Shown piece by piece: positions 43,506 through 55,627 of a stretch of 64,000 nt of DNA. Location: positions 1,426,001-1,490,000 of the forward strand of contig JAHEWK010000006.1 in NCBI GenBank assembly GCA_020740775.1, given 5' to 3'. The position numbers and the translations under genes are program-made. The stretch is from Ilyonectria destructans (Eukaryota; Ascomycota; Sordariomycetes; Hypocreales; Nectriaceae). Position 1 is the stretch's first letter. The number at the start of each line of letters is the position of its first letter. Below the pieces are notes generated by a model, which ran no database searches, had not been told where the DNA came from, and saw nothing but the letters and a program-made list of their open reading frames with translations.

Positions 43506-45952
43506 ATGGCTGAGGCCGACGCCGTGCCCACCTTTGGCGCAGAGCTCAAGGTTGGTGGCCTCTTCTCCCAATCGCTCGTGTCGCCCCTGTTCGCCTGCCA
43601 ACTCCGCGGCATCCCGAGCGAAGAACCCATCCGATCCCGCCGACTGACTCTTCGTCTCTCTAGGATGGCTTTAAACCCGCCAACGCCTGGGTAGGCCACG
43701 GCATTGCCTGGTTCGAGGATATCCAGCAGTTCTACCGCGAGCGCGCCGCCATCGAGAAGGAATACAGTCAAAAGCTCACCATGCTCGCCAAGAAATATTT
43801 CGAAAAGAAAAATAAGAAGACGTCCCAGCTGAGCGTCGGAGACACTCCTGCCATGACCCCCGGCTCCCTCGAGAGGTGCCCAACTCCCAACCCAACCCTT
43901 ATGGCGCATCCCGTACTGACCATGGAATTTACCACTCTCCAGTGCCTCCTTAACTACATGGACTACCCAGCTCACCACTCTCGAGTCCCGCGCCAGCGAG
44001 CACGACCGATACGCAAACAACCTCCTCTCCCAGGTCGCAGAGCCACTCAAGTTCTTTGGCGGTCGCTGCGAGGAGCTGCGCAAGCGCCATGCCGAATACG
44101 CCGAAAAGCTCGAGCGCGAGCGAGAGACTTCATATGCCGACCTGCGCAAGAACAAGGGTAAGTACGACGCCGTCTGCCAGGAAGTCGAGGCGAAGCGCAA
44201 GAAGTCTGAGTCTCATTACGACAAGGCCAAGGCCCAGAGCGCCTACCAGCAGCAAGTCTTTGAGATGAACAACGCGAAGAATAGTTACATTATTGCCATC
44301 AACGTTACCAACAAGCAGAAGGAGAGGTACTATCACGAGTATATCCCAGAGGTCATGGATAGTTTACAAGACCTCAACGAGTTTCGGACGATTAAGCTTA
44401 ACAACCTCTGGGGGGTTGCGACTCAACTCGAGTCAGATATGCTACAGCAGAGCAATGGTATGGTCGAGCACCAAGGCACCGAGATCAAGAGGAACTTGCC
44501 GCATCTCGACTCGATGATGTATATCCAGCATAACTTGGGAACCTTCAACGAACCCCCTGACAAGATGTTCGAGCCCAGCCCGGTGTGGCACGATGACGGC
44601 GCCATGGTCGTGGATGATACGGCTAAAGTTTATCTCCGAAATGTGCTGAGCAAGTCGAAATCACAACTGGGCGAGCTGAGGAGAGAGGTGGATAAGAAGC
44701 GCAGAGAAGTCGAGGGGCTAAGACGCACGAAACAGCGCATCAGGGAAGGCACCGAGAAGAAGGACGAAGCCGAGGTTGTGCGCATCCTCTTTTCAATGCA
44801 GGAGGAGCTTCACGCCGTCGACCGCCAGCGGCTTACGGCCGAGGTCGAGACATCGACTATTACCTCCGTCGTCGGAGACGTCACGCTCGGCGCCAAAAAC
44901 CACAACTTCAAGGGCCAGACATTCAAGATCCCGACCAACTGCGACCTCTGTGGTGAGAGGATCTGGGGCCTGAGCGCCAAGGGCTTTGACTGCAGAGACT
45001 GCGGCTACACGTGCCACAGCAAGTGCGAGATGAAGGTCCCCCCCGACTGTCCTGGCGAGCAGACCAAGGATGAGCGCAAGAAGCTCAAGGCCGAGCGCCA
45101 GGACTCGGCCAACACGCTCCTCAAGCCCGGTGCTACCATGACGTCGCAAACCTCGTCCGACGGGCCAGAACTGACCCGCTCCAACACCATGAACTCGCTC
45201 AGCTCGCATTCTGCACGCCCGTCCCTATCAGGCTCAGTCTCTGGACCGCGCAGCCCCGCGGAGGAGACGCCGCCAGAGGCAGCCCCGCGGCCCAGCGTCT
45301 CATCGGCCAAGGCACCCAGCGCGCGCAAGAATCGAGTTATGGCCCCACCCCCTACTGCCTACATCAACGACGGGCCGGGAGCCGCCGCGCCAAACGGCGG
45401 AGAGAAGGAGGAGAAGAAGGGCAAGATGCTGTACGGGTTTGATTCAGGGTCTCCGGGCGAGCTGACGGTCTCAGAGGGCCGTGACGTTGTGTTGCTCGAA
45501 CCAGATGGTAGGTCCTGCGCTTTCCCCTACGAAACGTGGCGCATTGTATATCTAACCGCATCCTAATAGATGGCACCGGCTGGCTCAAGGTCCGCGCCGG
45601 CTACAAGGAAGGCCTAGTCCCGGCCTCCTACGTTGAGATGATTGAATCTCCCGGCCCCTCCGCGCCCGCGCCCTCCGCCTCCGCCCGTCCCTCGTCTACG
45701 TACTCTACCTCTACCACCTCCTCCGCGACAGGCAAGAAGAAGGGCCCCACCGTCGCCCCGCGGCGCGGCGCCAAGAAGCTCCGATACGTCGAGGCCGTCT
45801 ACGAGTACGCGGCGCAGTCTGAGGCTGAGCACTCCATGGTCGAGGGCGAGCGCTTCATCCTCGTCACCGAGGACCCCGGCGATGGCTGGGTCGAGGTCGA
45901 GAAGGCCGGCGTCACGGCGAGTGTGCCCGCGAGCTACGTCCAGGCCGTCTAG
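43506..45952 (+). CDS. bzz1: Bzz1-like F-BAR / C1 / double-SH3 protein
   Basis: Adaptor that bends membrane at endocytic sites and activates Las17/WASP-driven actin assembly. Four exons, 43506-43550, 43664-43875, 43943-45507 and 45570-45952, give 734 aa. Domains in order: F-BAR/FCH (~5-290) with GIAWFEDIQQFYRERAAIEKEYSQKL and a long coiled coil; C1 zinc finger (~408-457) matching H-x12-C-x2-C-x13-C-x2-C-x4-H-x2-C-x7-C exactly; Ser/Pro-rich linker; SH3-1 (~579-635, MLYGFDSGSPGELTV...GLVPASYVEMI, split by intron 3); SH3-2 (~678-734, VEAVYEYAAQSEAEHSM...ASVPASYVQAV) ending at the stop. This order is that of Bzz1. Intron 2 has an atypical GTGCCC donor, but the frame and the SASLTTWTTQL continuation support it. 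Confidence 0.95.
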
Positions 45953-46984
45953 AAAACCGGGGAGGGGAAGTCTACAGCAAAGATGTTTTGGGGCAGAGGC
46001 ACGGCGAGTGTTGGGGCGTGTATAGATGAGAGTCAGCAGCGAGCGAGCGAGCAAAGTTGCTTCTGCCGCCGTCATGAGAATCGACCAATGTAAATAGAAA
46101 GACGGAACGAGGCATGTATATTTCCGGAGAAAGCATCCGTTTGGATAGGGTACATACATACACGTCAACCACACCTTCTAGTACTGGGAGCATGGTGTGC
46201 ACTGCCTACTCGCCTGCCTCATCAAGACTCGCGTCCCTCGAGGGGCTGACGAACGTCCACACGTATTACTCTCGCCACATCCCCGACGTGGCCGGAGGTC
46301 CCGGGGACAACCCACCAGATTCATGGCGAGACGCACCGAGACAATTTAGACATGCGATTGACCGAGAGCAGGGGGCGTCAGATTTAGTGAAGTAGAGCCA
46401 TGGGGTCTGACAGCCCGCCAAATTCGATTCAGCCATCAAGCAGCAGAAGAGGGATAAGTGCCGTCTATATTACACGATTGTACAAGGGAAAAGGCCAAAA
46501 GGAAGAAAATAAGCCCGTCGCACACTCCAGTATCCTCGTCACCGATTCCGATCTTGGTATAACCCCCTAATCCGACCCCTCACCAAATGCCCATGCCATT
46601 CCGAACCAGCCCCGCCGAAACATCTTCCTTGTGATGGTGGTGTAAGAAAATGGGAAGGGGGATATCATCTCTTCCAGTGTAACGCCATGCAAAAAAAGGC
46701 AAAAGGAAAAAAAAACATATTTCTCATCCTTGAGGCAACCCTGTGCCATGCACGCAATGACTGCGGACCAAACGCCGAGCGAGGTGTGAATGTGAAAAAG
46801 GGGAGTTTCGTGAGGGAAACCCCGAAAAAAGAAATTGACAAAGAGAGTGGAATCATGTCATCTATCCGCTGTGTATACTTCGCATGAAGGGGAGTTTGTC
46901 GTAAATCCGTAGTAGTACTCGAGGTTGAAAACTCATGAGTTCTGCGGGGAGCCATTAGAATAGGAGGTTGGCCGGGTGTGGTCC
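45953..46984. other. Convergent intergenic, 1.0 kb
   Basis: Shared 3' region of BZZ1 and the zinc-finger gene. It has A-rich runs near 46685-46725 and 46795-46835. No gene is supported. Confidence 0.5.
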
Positions 46985-48049
46985 CTAAATCATCTGCGCC
47001 GTTGGGGCTCCCAGTCCGTGCTGGCCCAGTCCGTGTCGAAGGGCATCTTGCAGTTCGGCGATCTGCGCCATCATGGCGAGGGAGTGTTGAGACTGTTGGT
47101 CCATTTCGGTCTTGAGTTTCTCATTCTCCTCGCGTACACGCTTGATCTCCTCCCGAAGTTCTGTAAGCTCCTCGGTGCTTTGGCCGCTGGATCGTCGCTT
47201 GCGCTTCATCCCCGCCTTTTCACTGTCGTTGTCTTCGGGAGATGGGATAGGTTCGGCAGGAGGTGTCATCCCTTCCATGTTGGTGTGGACCCGTCGCAGA
47301 TGCTCATTCAGATTTTCCTGGCGCGAAAAGCCCTTCCCAGTGTGCCGCTTGCAGTTCGGGTGAGGACAGTTGACAGTGTTCTTGGGCCCTCCATGCTTGC
47401 CATGGACCTCGCGTTCGTGTCGGAGTAGACCACCGGAATACGTAAACCCAGGCAAATTCTCGCAACCGTCAGCAGGGCATCGGTATGGCCGCTCATGTTT
47501 ATCCATGTGTTTACTAGAAAATATAGATTAGTGCCAGTCGAACAAATACGGCTGTTCTAGGCGGGGGTTTACTTACTTCCACTCGCACTTGCGCGAAAAC
47601 GCTCGTAGCTCCTCTTTGCAATCATCTAGAGGGCAGTGGAATTTCCCATCCGCTTGCTTTGCAACCTCTCGGTCGGGCTTGGGAATCGGCTTGATGCGCA
47701 ACGAGGGAGGGGATCCAACGCCTGGAGAAAGGTCCTTCTCGTCCTGGAGAGGGTCGAGTGACGGCGGCACCTGCATCGCGGCTTGCAGAGGGGATGGGAA
47801 AGATGCATGCCCTAGGTCGAGGCGCGTAGCTTCCTGGATAGCAGTAGCATCCTCAGGTATCATCCCTCGATCATCTCCCAGGACGACTCTATCGTCGGGC
47901 AGCATGGCTGCCTCGGCAGTGTAGTGGCTGAGTTGTTCGGCAACATCATTGTCGGTGAAGCGTTGGTCGGCGGCGTGGTCGTGTTCGTCTCCGATGGGCG
48001 GATATGCCCCTTCGTGGATGAAGTTCCTTGGCTCGTATGCGACACTCAT
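46985..48049 (-). CDS. C2H2 zinc-finger protein, probable transcription factor
   Basis: Two exons, 48049-47577 and 47513-46985, with a 63-bp GT-AG intron inside the first finger, give 333 aa. The N-terminal ~135 residues are acidic and disordered. Three C2H2 units follow: FHCPLDDCKEELRAFSRKCEWNKHMDKH, with a long C-to-H gap; YRCPADGCENLPGFTYSGGLLRHEREVH; and VNCPHPNCKRHTGKGFSRQENLNEHLRRVH. The fingers show atypical, extended spacing as in many Pezizomycotina-specific factors. After them come a KRKRRSS basic stretch, likely a nuclear signal, and a leucine-rich coiled coil (EELTELREEIKRVREENEKLK) that could dimerise. Target genes are unknown. Confidence 0.9.
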
Positions 48050-50640
48050 GGTGGCGGCAGATCGATGTTGTAGGGACAGGAAGGTGTTCGAAGACGCGGG
48101 TGCCGCGGAGACGGAATCAACGGTCGCGTCCGACGGCAGAAGTCGGAGGTGGACGAGGACTATGCCAGTTGTCTCAAAGGGGGAGACGGGCGAAAAGTTG
48201 AATGTCGCGCGCAGGGGTTTGGCCGATACGTCGTCGAGCTTGTGGTTGAATAAGGCAAGTAGCTACTGCGATGAGCTCGGATTGATGGAGCCTGAAAATT
48301 ATGGTATGAAGAGTCGGAACGCAACGGAGGCTGATGGACTGAAATGATTAGTCAGTGATGGCACGTGATGAGGCGGAAATGTGTGGTCTGTGCGCTTGGC
48401 ATGAGCATGAGCATGTGCGTACAATGTGGCGCCGAATGTTCCGAATGGTCCTCGTCTCTGGGTCAGCACCCAAACCAGTGGATAGAAGGCCATCGCGAGT
48501 GTGCTGTATTAGTACTTGCATCGGTCTAGGCACCCGCCTGTGACTCGATGAGGAGTTGGCGAGTCCTTGGCGTTGGTATCCAACGAAACGCTTCTATCCG
48601 GAGCATGAGTCCGGGCGTGACTCACGGCCTCCTAAATGGTGCCTTGCCGCCATGGGCGTGGGGAAGGCTGCGCGTGAATGGGTGCACCAACACATACCAC
48701 CCTAGCCCTCGCACTCCTCTGCCTTGCCCTGGCTCAGGCGTACCACTCGCTAGAGCGTGTTGCGGTCGAATGTGTGGCCTCCGCTAGACGCCTGGTGCAC
48801 ACTTGCGCGTGAGGCTGTGCCAGCTGGCTAACAGACATGTAAATGAGGCCCATCCAGGGACCAACCTGTGATCTTGTTCACGATCTTGCTTCCAAGCTCC
48901 GTTTTATTCGCGTGTTCCCCGGTCATCCGGCGTCAACTTCGCCCACGTCCCACTCGATGACGTGCGCCTGGAAGGGGACAGGATGAGGGGGGGGGGGGGT
49001 TGCCTGGTCCGTCCCGGAGGACTCATGATGGACGGGTAATAGAGCGAGTTGGCTGTAACCGGCTGACTTGGCCTAACACGAGGCCTTACATCCACGGAGA
49101 CCTCCCCATTGGGCACTGCACTGGATCGTGCGCCCCAAGAAGGATTTGGATGTATGACCCCTCCCGGTCCATCATGCTCAGGAGATGCCTACCTCGGTCG
49201 TGGAAACGTAGCAACTTCTCCGGGTCATTTCTGCCTCAGTCACCAAGGCCAGACTTGTGGTAGTTTCTCGGCCGAGAGATAGTCAGTGGTGAAAGAGAAG
49301 CCGAATAACTTTATTCTAGCAATGGGTCCTGTATGTTGCATGTTGCTCTCACCACGACCTCCATTCCAAGTGGCGATTCGGGCCTCAGCAGGTCTACCTT
49401 AGAACCAGTGGCGATTGGACGCAAGCCTAGAATGCGTTGGTGTGGCGGTATTGTACGCGTACTTCCTGCGCATCTCAAAGCCCCCGTGCAAGAGAGCATT
49501 CAAGGGGATGACGACAAACAGGATGCCGGCTGAATGGAGTGGCGTCTTCCGACTGGGGCTGATGCGAAAACAAACCGATGATAAGAGGAGCATCCAGCGA
49601 TCCTGGCAATGACACTAGGATGATGAATTGACGCCTTGATCGCTGGCATACCGAATTCGGAGTTGTTCACCATGCGACCCGACATTGAGTGTGTGAGGGG
49701 GAAAACGGCGAAAAGAGGGTGGGATTATGGAGCTTTGTTTGGGGTGTGCTGGCTCCCGTCCGTGGTCAGGCATTTGTGCATTTACACCAGAAATATGAGG
49801 TTGAGACTCGTGTTGATAGTCTAGCGACGGCATGCTACCCAAAAGCAGCTAAGACATGGGTGCTGCTTCCTCAGGCCACAAATCAGAACCTTGTCATTGA
49901 TAATGCCTCTCATAAACGGTTGTAGATCCTGAAGAGCTAGATTTGAGACATGTCCCTGATTATTACCAAAATGAAGCAGCTCTTGCCTTTGGGATTCCAT
50001 CCTCCGACTGTCCAGGTGTAACTTTTAATGGGCTATGCTGGGAAGACTTCTTGTGGCGGAATCACGTGATCCACATGCCCTGACGGCCTCCAGGTGCCTG
50101 GCCAGCATTGCGAACTTGTGAGGTGGCACAGCAACAAGAGAAACAGCGCCTAAGTAATTACACGTTTGTTCAAATTAGCCCCAATCTCCAGGCAGCCCTG
50201 TTATGCTTTTTCGTGATCAACCCACAGCCTCAGCCAATGACTTGGGATCTTCTATTTCAGTGCCTTTATCTCTCGCAATCCTGGTTCGCTCTTCACAAGT
50301 GTGGCGCGACGCCTCAAATTGGCATTCACGATGCTTCACCCTATTTCTGCAGTTGCAGCGTTCAAATACCACCTTGACCGCCAAGAACTAAAAAATGTCA
50401 GAAAACGTCACAAAGGACGTTAGTTGGACCGAACCATTGGTATGGAGTGCTGTAATTAGACTAGTTGTGCGGTGCGATCAGCCGTGGCGTTCTTGCAGCT
50501 AACAAGGCGTTCCACCGTTCCCTTCTCTTATAGTTCCCCGCGCCGCATCCCAACGCATTTCGTGACTCCCTTTTTCTCACCTCTATCGATCCTTTCTTTC
50601 TGCCTTACGATTAATCAACCAATAAAACCAACCATTCAAT
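48050..50640. other. Divergent intergenic, 2.6 kb
   Basis: Promoters of the zinc-finger gene (left) and the PhnB-fold gene (right). A 13-base G run occurs at 48987-48999. The last 120 bp before 50641 are pyrimidine-rich and end in AATCAACCAATAAAACCAACC before the start, a plausible leader. Short frames on both strands lack domains. Confidence 0.5.
48987..48999 (+). repeat. Homopolymer G tract (13 G)
   Basis: Thirteen consecutive G bases. Length may be unreliable in short-read assembly. The C-strand would also be a slippage site. It could form or stack into G-rich structure only with nearby G runs (GGGG at about 48973), so a stable quadruplex is not clearly supported. Confidence 0.85.
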
Positions 50641-51141
50641 ATGTCTATTAGTAAGATCACTACCTGCCTCTGGTTCGACAACCAGGCCGAGGAGGCAGCC
50701 AACCACTATGTCTCTACCTTCGGGGGCGACTCCAAAATCACCACTACTCAGCGCTACTCCTCTGCAGGGGAGGACACACACGGCCGTCAGCCTGGCTCCG
50801 TCATGGTGGTCGAGTTCGAGCTCCGGGGCAATCGATTCGTGGGCCTTAACGGCGGGCCGGCTAAGTGGAGCTTCAACGAGGCAATCTCCTTCCAGGTCGA
50901 GTGCGAGGATCAGGCCGAGGTCGACCACTTCTGGGAGAAGCTTGGGGAGGGCGGTGATGAGTCAAGGCGGCAGTGCGGGTGGATTGCTGACAAGTATGGC
51001 GTCGCGTGGCAAGTGGTGCCGAAGGCGTTGAAGAGGATGCTCAGCTCAGATGATAAGGCGGCGGCGGGCAGGGCTACTGTGGAGATGATGAAGATGAAGA
51101 AGCTGGACATTGGTCTTCTCGAGAAGGCGTTCAAGGGTTAA
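50641..51141 (+). CDS. PhnB / 3-demethylubiquinone methyltransferase-like, glyoxalase-fold protein
   Basis: Single exon, 166 aa. The start ISKITTCLWFDNQAEEAANHYVSTFG is the hallmark of the PhnB-like branch of the vicinal-oxygen-chelate superfamily. So are SVMVVEFELRGNRFVGLNGGP, FNEAISFQVECEDQAEVDHFWEKL and CGWIADKYGVAWQVVPKAL. Despite the old domain name, these proteins are not proven methyltransferases and their activity is unknown. Intronless structure and closeness to bacterial homologues are compatible with an ancient transfer, but the family is common across ascomycetes, so this is only a possibility. Confidence 0.92.
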   Translation: MSISKITTCLWFDNQAEEAANHYVSTFGGDSKITTTQRYSSAGEDTHGRQPGSVMVVEFELRGNRFVGLNGGPAKWSFNEAISFQVECEDQAEVDHFWEKLGEGGDESRRQCGWIADKYGVAWQVVPKALKRMLSSDDKAAAGRATVEMMKMKKLDIGLLEKAFKG

Positions 51142-51341
51142 TCTGTAATCATTGGGTGTGAGGTTTATCACTAAGGACACAGCCCTCATAATTCAATGTC
51201 AAGTCGAGGCGATTCATCTTGAGTTGCTCCCGGGTCTCGTCAGCCTCACTAAGGCATCCCTGTGCTCTCAACACCCTTGTGATTCAGCTCCTAGGCAGAA
51301 AGTTGCTGAACAATACCAGAGCAAACGTGGCCATGTGACAC

Positions 51342-51548
51342 TCAGGCGTAGGACACGCGCAAACTAACCGCCTTCCAACCCGTCCTTTCAACTACCAGAA
51401 ATCCACCAACTTCTTCATAGCCCGGTTGCCTACCTTGATCATCCCACCTGCTCTTGAGCCCCTCATATAAGGCCCCAGCACTTGAAAATGCAATCAACCA
51501 AGCATCGTCCTCCTCCGCAATGAGCACACCATTGGACAATGAGTATTG
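51342..51548 (-). pseudogene. Possible fragment of a decayed protein gene
   Basis: A stop-free minus-strand frame gives protein-like sequence (GVLIAEEDDAWLIAFSSAGALYEGLK, then GGFLVVERTGW) but has no ATG at its start and meets a TAG just upstream. An AT-rich patch follows immediately. This looks like the surviving exon of a gene truncated by mutation. No family is recognised and chance is not excluded. Confidence 0.25.
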
Positions 51549-51597
51549 CTATTCCCACGCATAATTACACTCTTGGTCCTACTGATCATTGCCTGAT

Positions 51598-51720
51598 ATA
51601 CTAATAAAGCAGATCAGGAAGTCTAAAGACTACTTTTCAGTATTTATTTTTTTATAATAATATTTATGTATTTAATTTATCATGTCCAATTTAATAAAGG
51701 CAGATATTTAGTACATCCTT
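51598..51720. repeat. AT-rich patch, possible RIP-degraded sequence
   Basis: About 120 bp of nearly pure A/T (TATTTATTTTTTTATAATAATATTTATG) with many TA steps. It resembles the patch at 25290-25400 in composition, but no shared long word was noticed. Confidence 0.4.
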
Positions 51721-53943
51721 CGACTTTATGTATGGTAGTTACCTTAGGTACCTTAGCCCAACTGAGGCTTTAGTAAAGGTTTTTGTATCTGTGTGAGAAT
51801 AGCAGTACCCTGAGTTTTTCTTCCCCTCATGTCACTCCGATGTCATGTCGTCGATCTAGAGTGTCCTTTACTATCTCTCATTTCTACCTCCTTCATCTTA
51901 CGATGGAAGGGATGTCATGGTCTTCCAGGGAGTTACCAAAGGCGATAGGATGAACACAATCTCGGATAAACACAACAATACCGATTACGTCCACGTATGT
52001 GACGTATCCCATCCCTCGCTGCCTTGCAAAGCAGGTCGACGCCATCGTATCACAGAAATTGGTACCTACACCCCATTTCTCAACTTAGGGCAAGTCCTCG
52101 AATTCTTTCTCCTGTGCGGTGGCTCAGTGAGACGGTTGTCTGTTAATTTCGAGTGCAATTGGGCGGTGCGTAAGGAGCCTTATCTGATCTGCTAGTTCTA
52201 ATTATGACCACAACGACTGTTCCATCCATGGCCTGAAGTCAGAAGTTGAACATCCTGAGAGGAGGTGGTCGTGCAAGTTCGGGTGGGACAGTTCGAATCG
52301 ACTTGCGGGGGTGCTGCCTGGAGGAGGGGCTTTTTGGGATCGATGATGATCAAGGGCCTTATCGGCGAATTAACGTCAATAGAGTCCCTAAAAAAAGACT
52401 AGTGAAGGAGGTAGATCAACTATCATTCCGTGGGGATCCCATGGTTGGATGTTGTGGAGCTGGGGAAGAGGATGACACTGATGTGAGATCACATATTATG
52501 TCCGTGCCGTCATCATTAGTGCCGGCGTGGATCTCAAGGATCACGGTGCCTGGACTGACTCATTTTTGTCCTCTGAAGCTGACATGAGGCCGGTCCTAGA
52601 ACAGGGATCCGAAGGGTCTGGTTGTTGTAATGTTGAGCCCTTGATTGACGAAATACGATTCGGCAGGTGACGCCGAAACACAACTGACAGCGTGACCTGT
52701 GTAACTGTGCTTCTAGCTGTAGTACTCGAGGCCTCAGGCGGGCGTAGCACGGTAGTAATTACCGTGAATTAATTACCCCATAATAATCACGGAGTAGCTG
52801 GAGTTTGGATAGCCGTGCTCCAGTGGAGACGATGGGTTCGTCGCGGTGCATTTATGCAGCTGCGCCAAGGGTTCGTACGTTGGGTCATCCCACGCTCTAC
52901 GTTGCTAATATCAGAGGTACGTAATTAACACGCAGCCGAGCTGGCTCTATGACCTCTTCCCTTCGTTCACGGATGGTGCACGGGGTTATTGGAGACGAGA
53001 TTTATCGGGGTTGGAAAATTCTGCCGTGCATCCAGCCCTGGAGAAAGTGGTAACGCCTCCTCTGAAGCTCGATGCTCGCCTGACCAAAGCCACGCGGCTT
53101 GGATAGGGATTTCACTCGGTAGTTTGCCGAGGTCGACGAAGCCGACAGCTTCAGCGCAGTTGGACACTAAGAACCCGCTAACGAAGGACACAGCAGGAAC
53201 CGGGAATACCACGCGTGCAATTGCTGAGAAGCCAACAGGTCTGTATCCACTTGCTGCGATCCCGGATTGCCGGGGTCACACAGACGCAACACAGGCGCGG
53301 ACCCAGAAAACCACTCGAGTTGGATGCTAATCGAACAGAGCAGAACAGGCCACCATCAAGTATATCACTCATCATATTATGAAGTCGCACAGTCTCATAT
53401 TAGCAGCTAAACCCGTCGACTTCTGGTTGACTAAATAATAATCAAAGCAGGATTTTACTGCGAACGAGTGCGTCCTCCGTCGTCGGATCAGAGCTTGCCC
53501 GCCATGTGCACTTTGTCTCTAGGGAAATTTCGGTCCCAACGCACTTGTCTCGGTGCGTCCCTCCGAGCACACCGCTAGCCTAGTTTGAATAGCTTCTCCA
53601 ACTCTCGGCGCACTAGCAGGGAAGTGCTTGGTGTAGCGACGCGCCTAAATCGGCTCATCAAGAGCTTTCCAGGTTTAGCTTCTTGTGCCCCTCCATCCAA
53701 CTTTCGTTGATAAAGACCCCTCCATCTCCTCCACCAGCTCTTCCTTCCCTCTCCAGCAACTACCCGCGTGAAATATTTTCTTCTCTCTCCATCTCCCCCA
53801 CACCAACTCCCGCATCGTCAACCCTCTCCGTTGGCACTCCTCTCTTCCTCCAAATCATCATCTACAAAGCATTATCAAAGGCGCTGGCAACAAGGCACGC
53901 GACAGACTTATAGCACGCTTTCCCATTGCTCTCAAGTCCAAGC

Positions 53944-55627
53944 ATGGCCGAGCCCACCTTTAGCCCACCAATTGGCGACGCGAAGCTCCAGGACGAGGTT
54001 GATGAGATCCATCATCCTTCATCCAATGGACTCGCCAACCAGGAAGAGGGGAATGTCCGGGAGGGTGATTATGACGCTGAAACGGTCGAGCGTGTGTACA
54101 GAAAGATTGATCGCCGCATCATTCCAGGTTTGTCCCCCATACACATATTGACAAATGCATCCGCTCACGCTGGCAGCTTTCTGGGTCCTCTACTTCCTCT
54201 GCTCGGCCATCAGGTCCAACATTGGCATTGCCCAGACCATGAATAAGGACGTCGGCCACGACCTGATGACCGTCCTCGGGATGACGGCCAAGGATACCTC
54301 TACCGCCCTCGCCCTCTTCTACGTCGCATATGTCATCTTCGACTGCCCTTCCAACCTTGTCATGAGCAAGCTCAGTCCCCGCCTCTGGATGGCTCGAATC
54401 GTCTTCGCCACGGGTCTTGTCGGCACCTGCTTCGCCGCTGTCCAGGATGCGTGGAGTGTCAAGTTTCTTCGATTCCTTCTCGGCGTTGTGATTGCTGGCA
54501 TGTGGCCCGGCATGGCCTTCTACCTCACCCTCTTCTACCCGCCTACCCGTACCGCTAAGCGTATCGGCATGTACTTTACTGCCGCTCAAGTCTCCGCGGC
54601 TGTGGTTGGACTTGTGTCTGCTGGCTTCCAGAAAATGGATGGCTTGGGTGGTCTCGTTGGTTTCCGTTGGATGTTCCTTATCTACGGCCTTATTGCTATT
54701 GTCCTCAGCGTCACCCTTCTCTGGTGGCTCCCTGACAGACCTCTGGCTCCTGGTCAGGTCCGAGACAACACCGGCATCTTCAAGTTTCTTCCGGCTACCC
54801 CCGAGGTCCTGACTGGTCAAGATGCTGTCATCCATTACCATGACCTTAGACGTGTCTACCACGCCCGACCTTGGACTATGAGGGATCTGGGTCTCGTCTT
54901 GGTTGACTGGCGCCTGTGGCCCTTGACTATGATGTACTTTGGCGTTGTCGGTGTGGGTATTGGCACTCAGCTGTACGGATCGGTTATCATCGCGTCCATC
55001 CAGCCCGAGGCTAGTGGCATTGAGATCAGCTTGCTCTTCGCTCCCATCTGGATCATGGATCTCATCGCTATTTTGATCGTCACTCCCATCTCGGATCGCT
55101 TCCACAAGTCGCGCCCCTATTTCTTCTCGGGAGCTGTCTGCATCCAGATCTGCGGTCTTCTGACCACCACACTGGCGACCAACAACGGCTGGGCTCGATA
55201 CGGTGGCCTTCTCATGGTGGGATTCGGCCTCGGTCCTACTGTCCCCATTTGCATGGCCTGGAGCACTGAGATCTTCCAGAAGCGTCACGGAGAGGTCGGC
55301 GTTGCGGCTTCCACTGCCCTCGTCTCTGGTCTGGGCAACCTCGGTAGCGTCATGACCACGTACGCCTTGTATACCGGTTGGCCTGAGGACGCTGCTGCGG
55401 GCCCTCACCAGTACCGCAAGAGCAACTATACCATGATCGGAATCCTCTGCATGAGCATCTTGAGTTCCTTCCTAATGAAGGCTCTACTGAAGATCTTTGG
55501 CAATCCTCCCAGCAGCAAGTTCCAGGACGACTCAGCCAGCGACTTTGAGGATGGCGCGGCTAGGCGAGAGGGTCAGCAACGGGGTTTCGGGTCGAGCCTT
55601 CCTTGGAAGCGAGGCAACCGGAACTAA
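53944..55627 (+). CDS. MFS transporter, Dal5 / anion:cation symporter family
   Basis: Plasma-membrane symporter of the allantoate/vitamin-type (ACS) MFS family. Two exons, 53944-54127 and 54177-55627, with a 49-bp intron directly before the first membrane helix, give 544 aa with 12 expected helices. Signature segments: ERVYRKIDRRIIPAFWVLYFLC at the start of TM1; RSNIGIAQTM; YVIFDCPSNLVMSKLSPRLWMARIVF; FLRFLLGVVIAGMWPGMAFYLTLFYP; and PISDRFHKSRPYFF in the second half. Substrates of this family include allantoate, nicotinate, pantothenate, biotin precursors and dipeptides, and cannot be chosen from sequence. N- and C-termini are hydrophilic. Start ATG at 53944. Confidence 0.93.

Larger units (their letters stand above)
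51142..53943. other. Intergenic, 2.8 kb, with AT-rich patch
   Basis: 3' flank of the PhnB gene and promoter of the MFS transporter. It contains a possible gene fragment (51342-51548, minus strand) and an AT-rich patch (51598-51720), both listed separately. The last 250 bp before 53944 are pyrimidine-rich. TTAATTAC/GTAATTAC motifs cluster near 52752-52795. Confidence 0.5.

Noticed and set aside
48973..48999. G-quadruplex from the G13 run
   Set aside because: Only one further G4 run lies nearby, so four well-spaced G tracts are not clearly present; kept only as a homopolymer.
54119..55408. A 429-codon minus-strand open frame opposite the MFS transporter
   Set aside because: It is the mirror of a strongly codon-biased gene; its Ser/Asp/His-rich translation has no domain, and the plus strand encodes a complete transporter.
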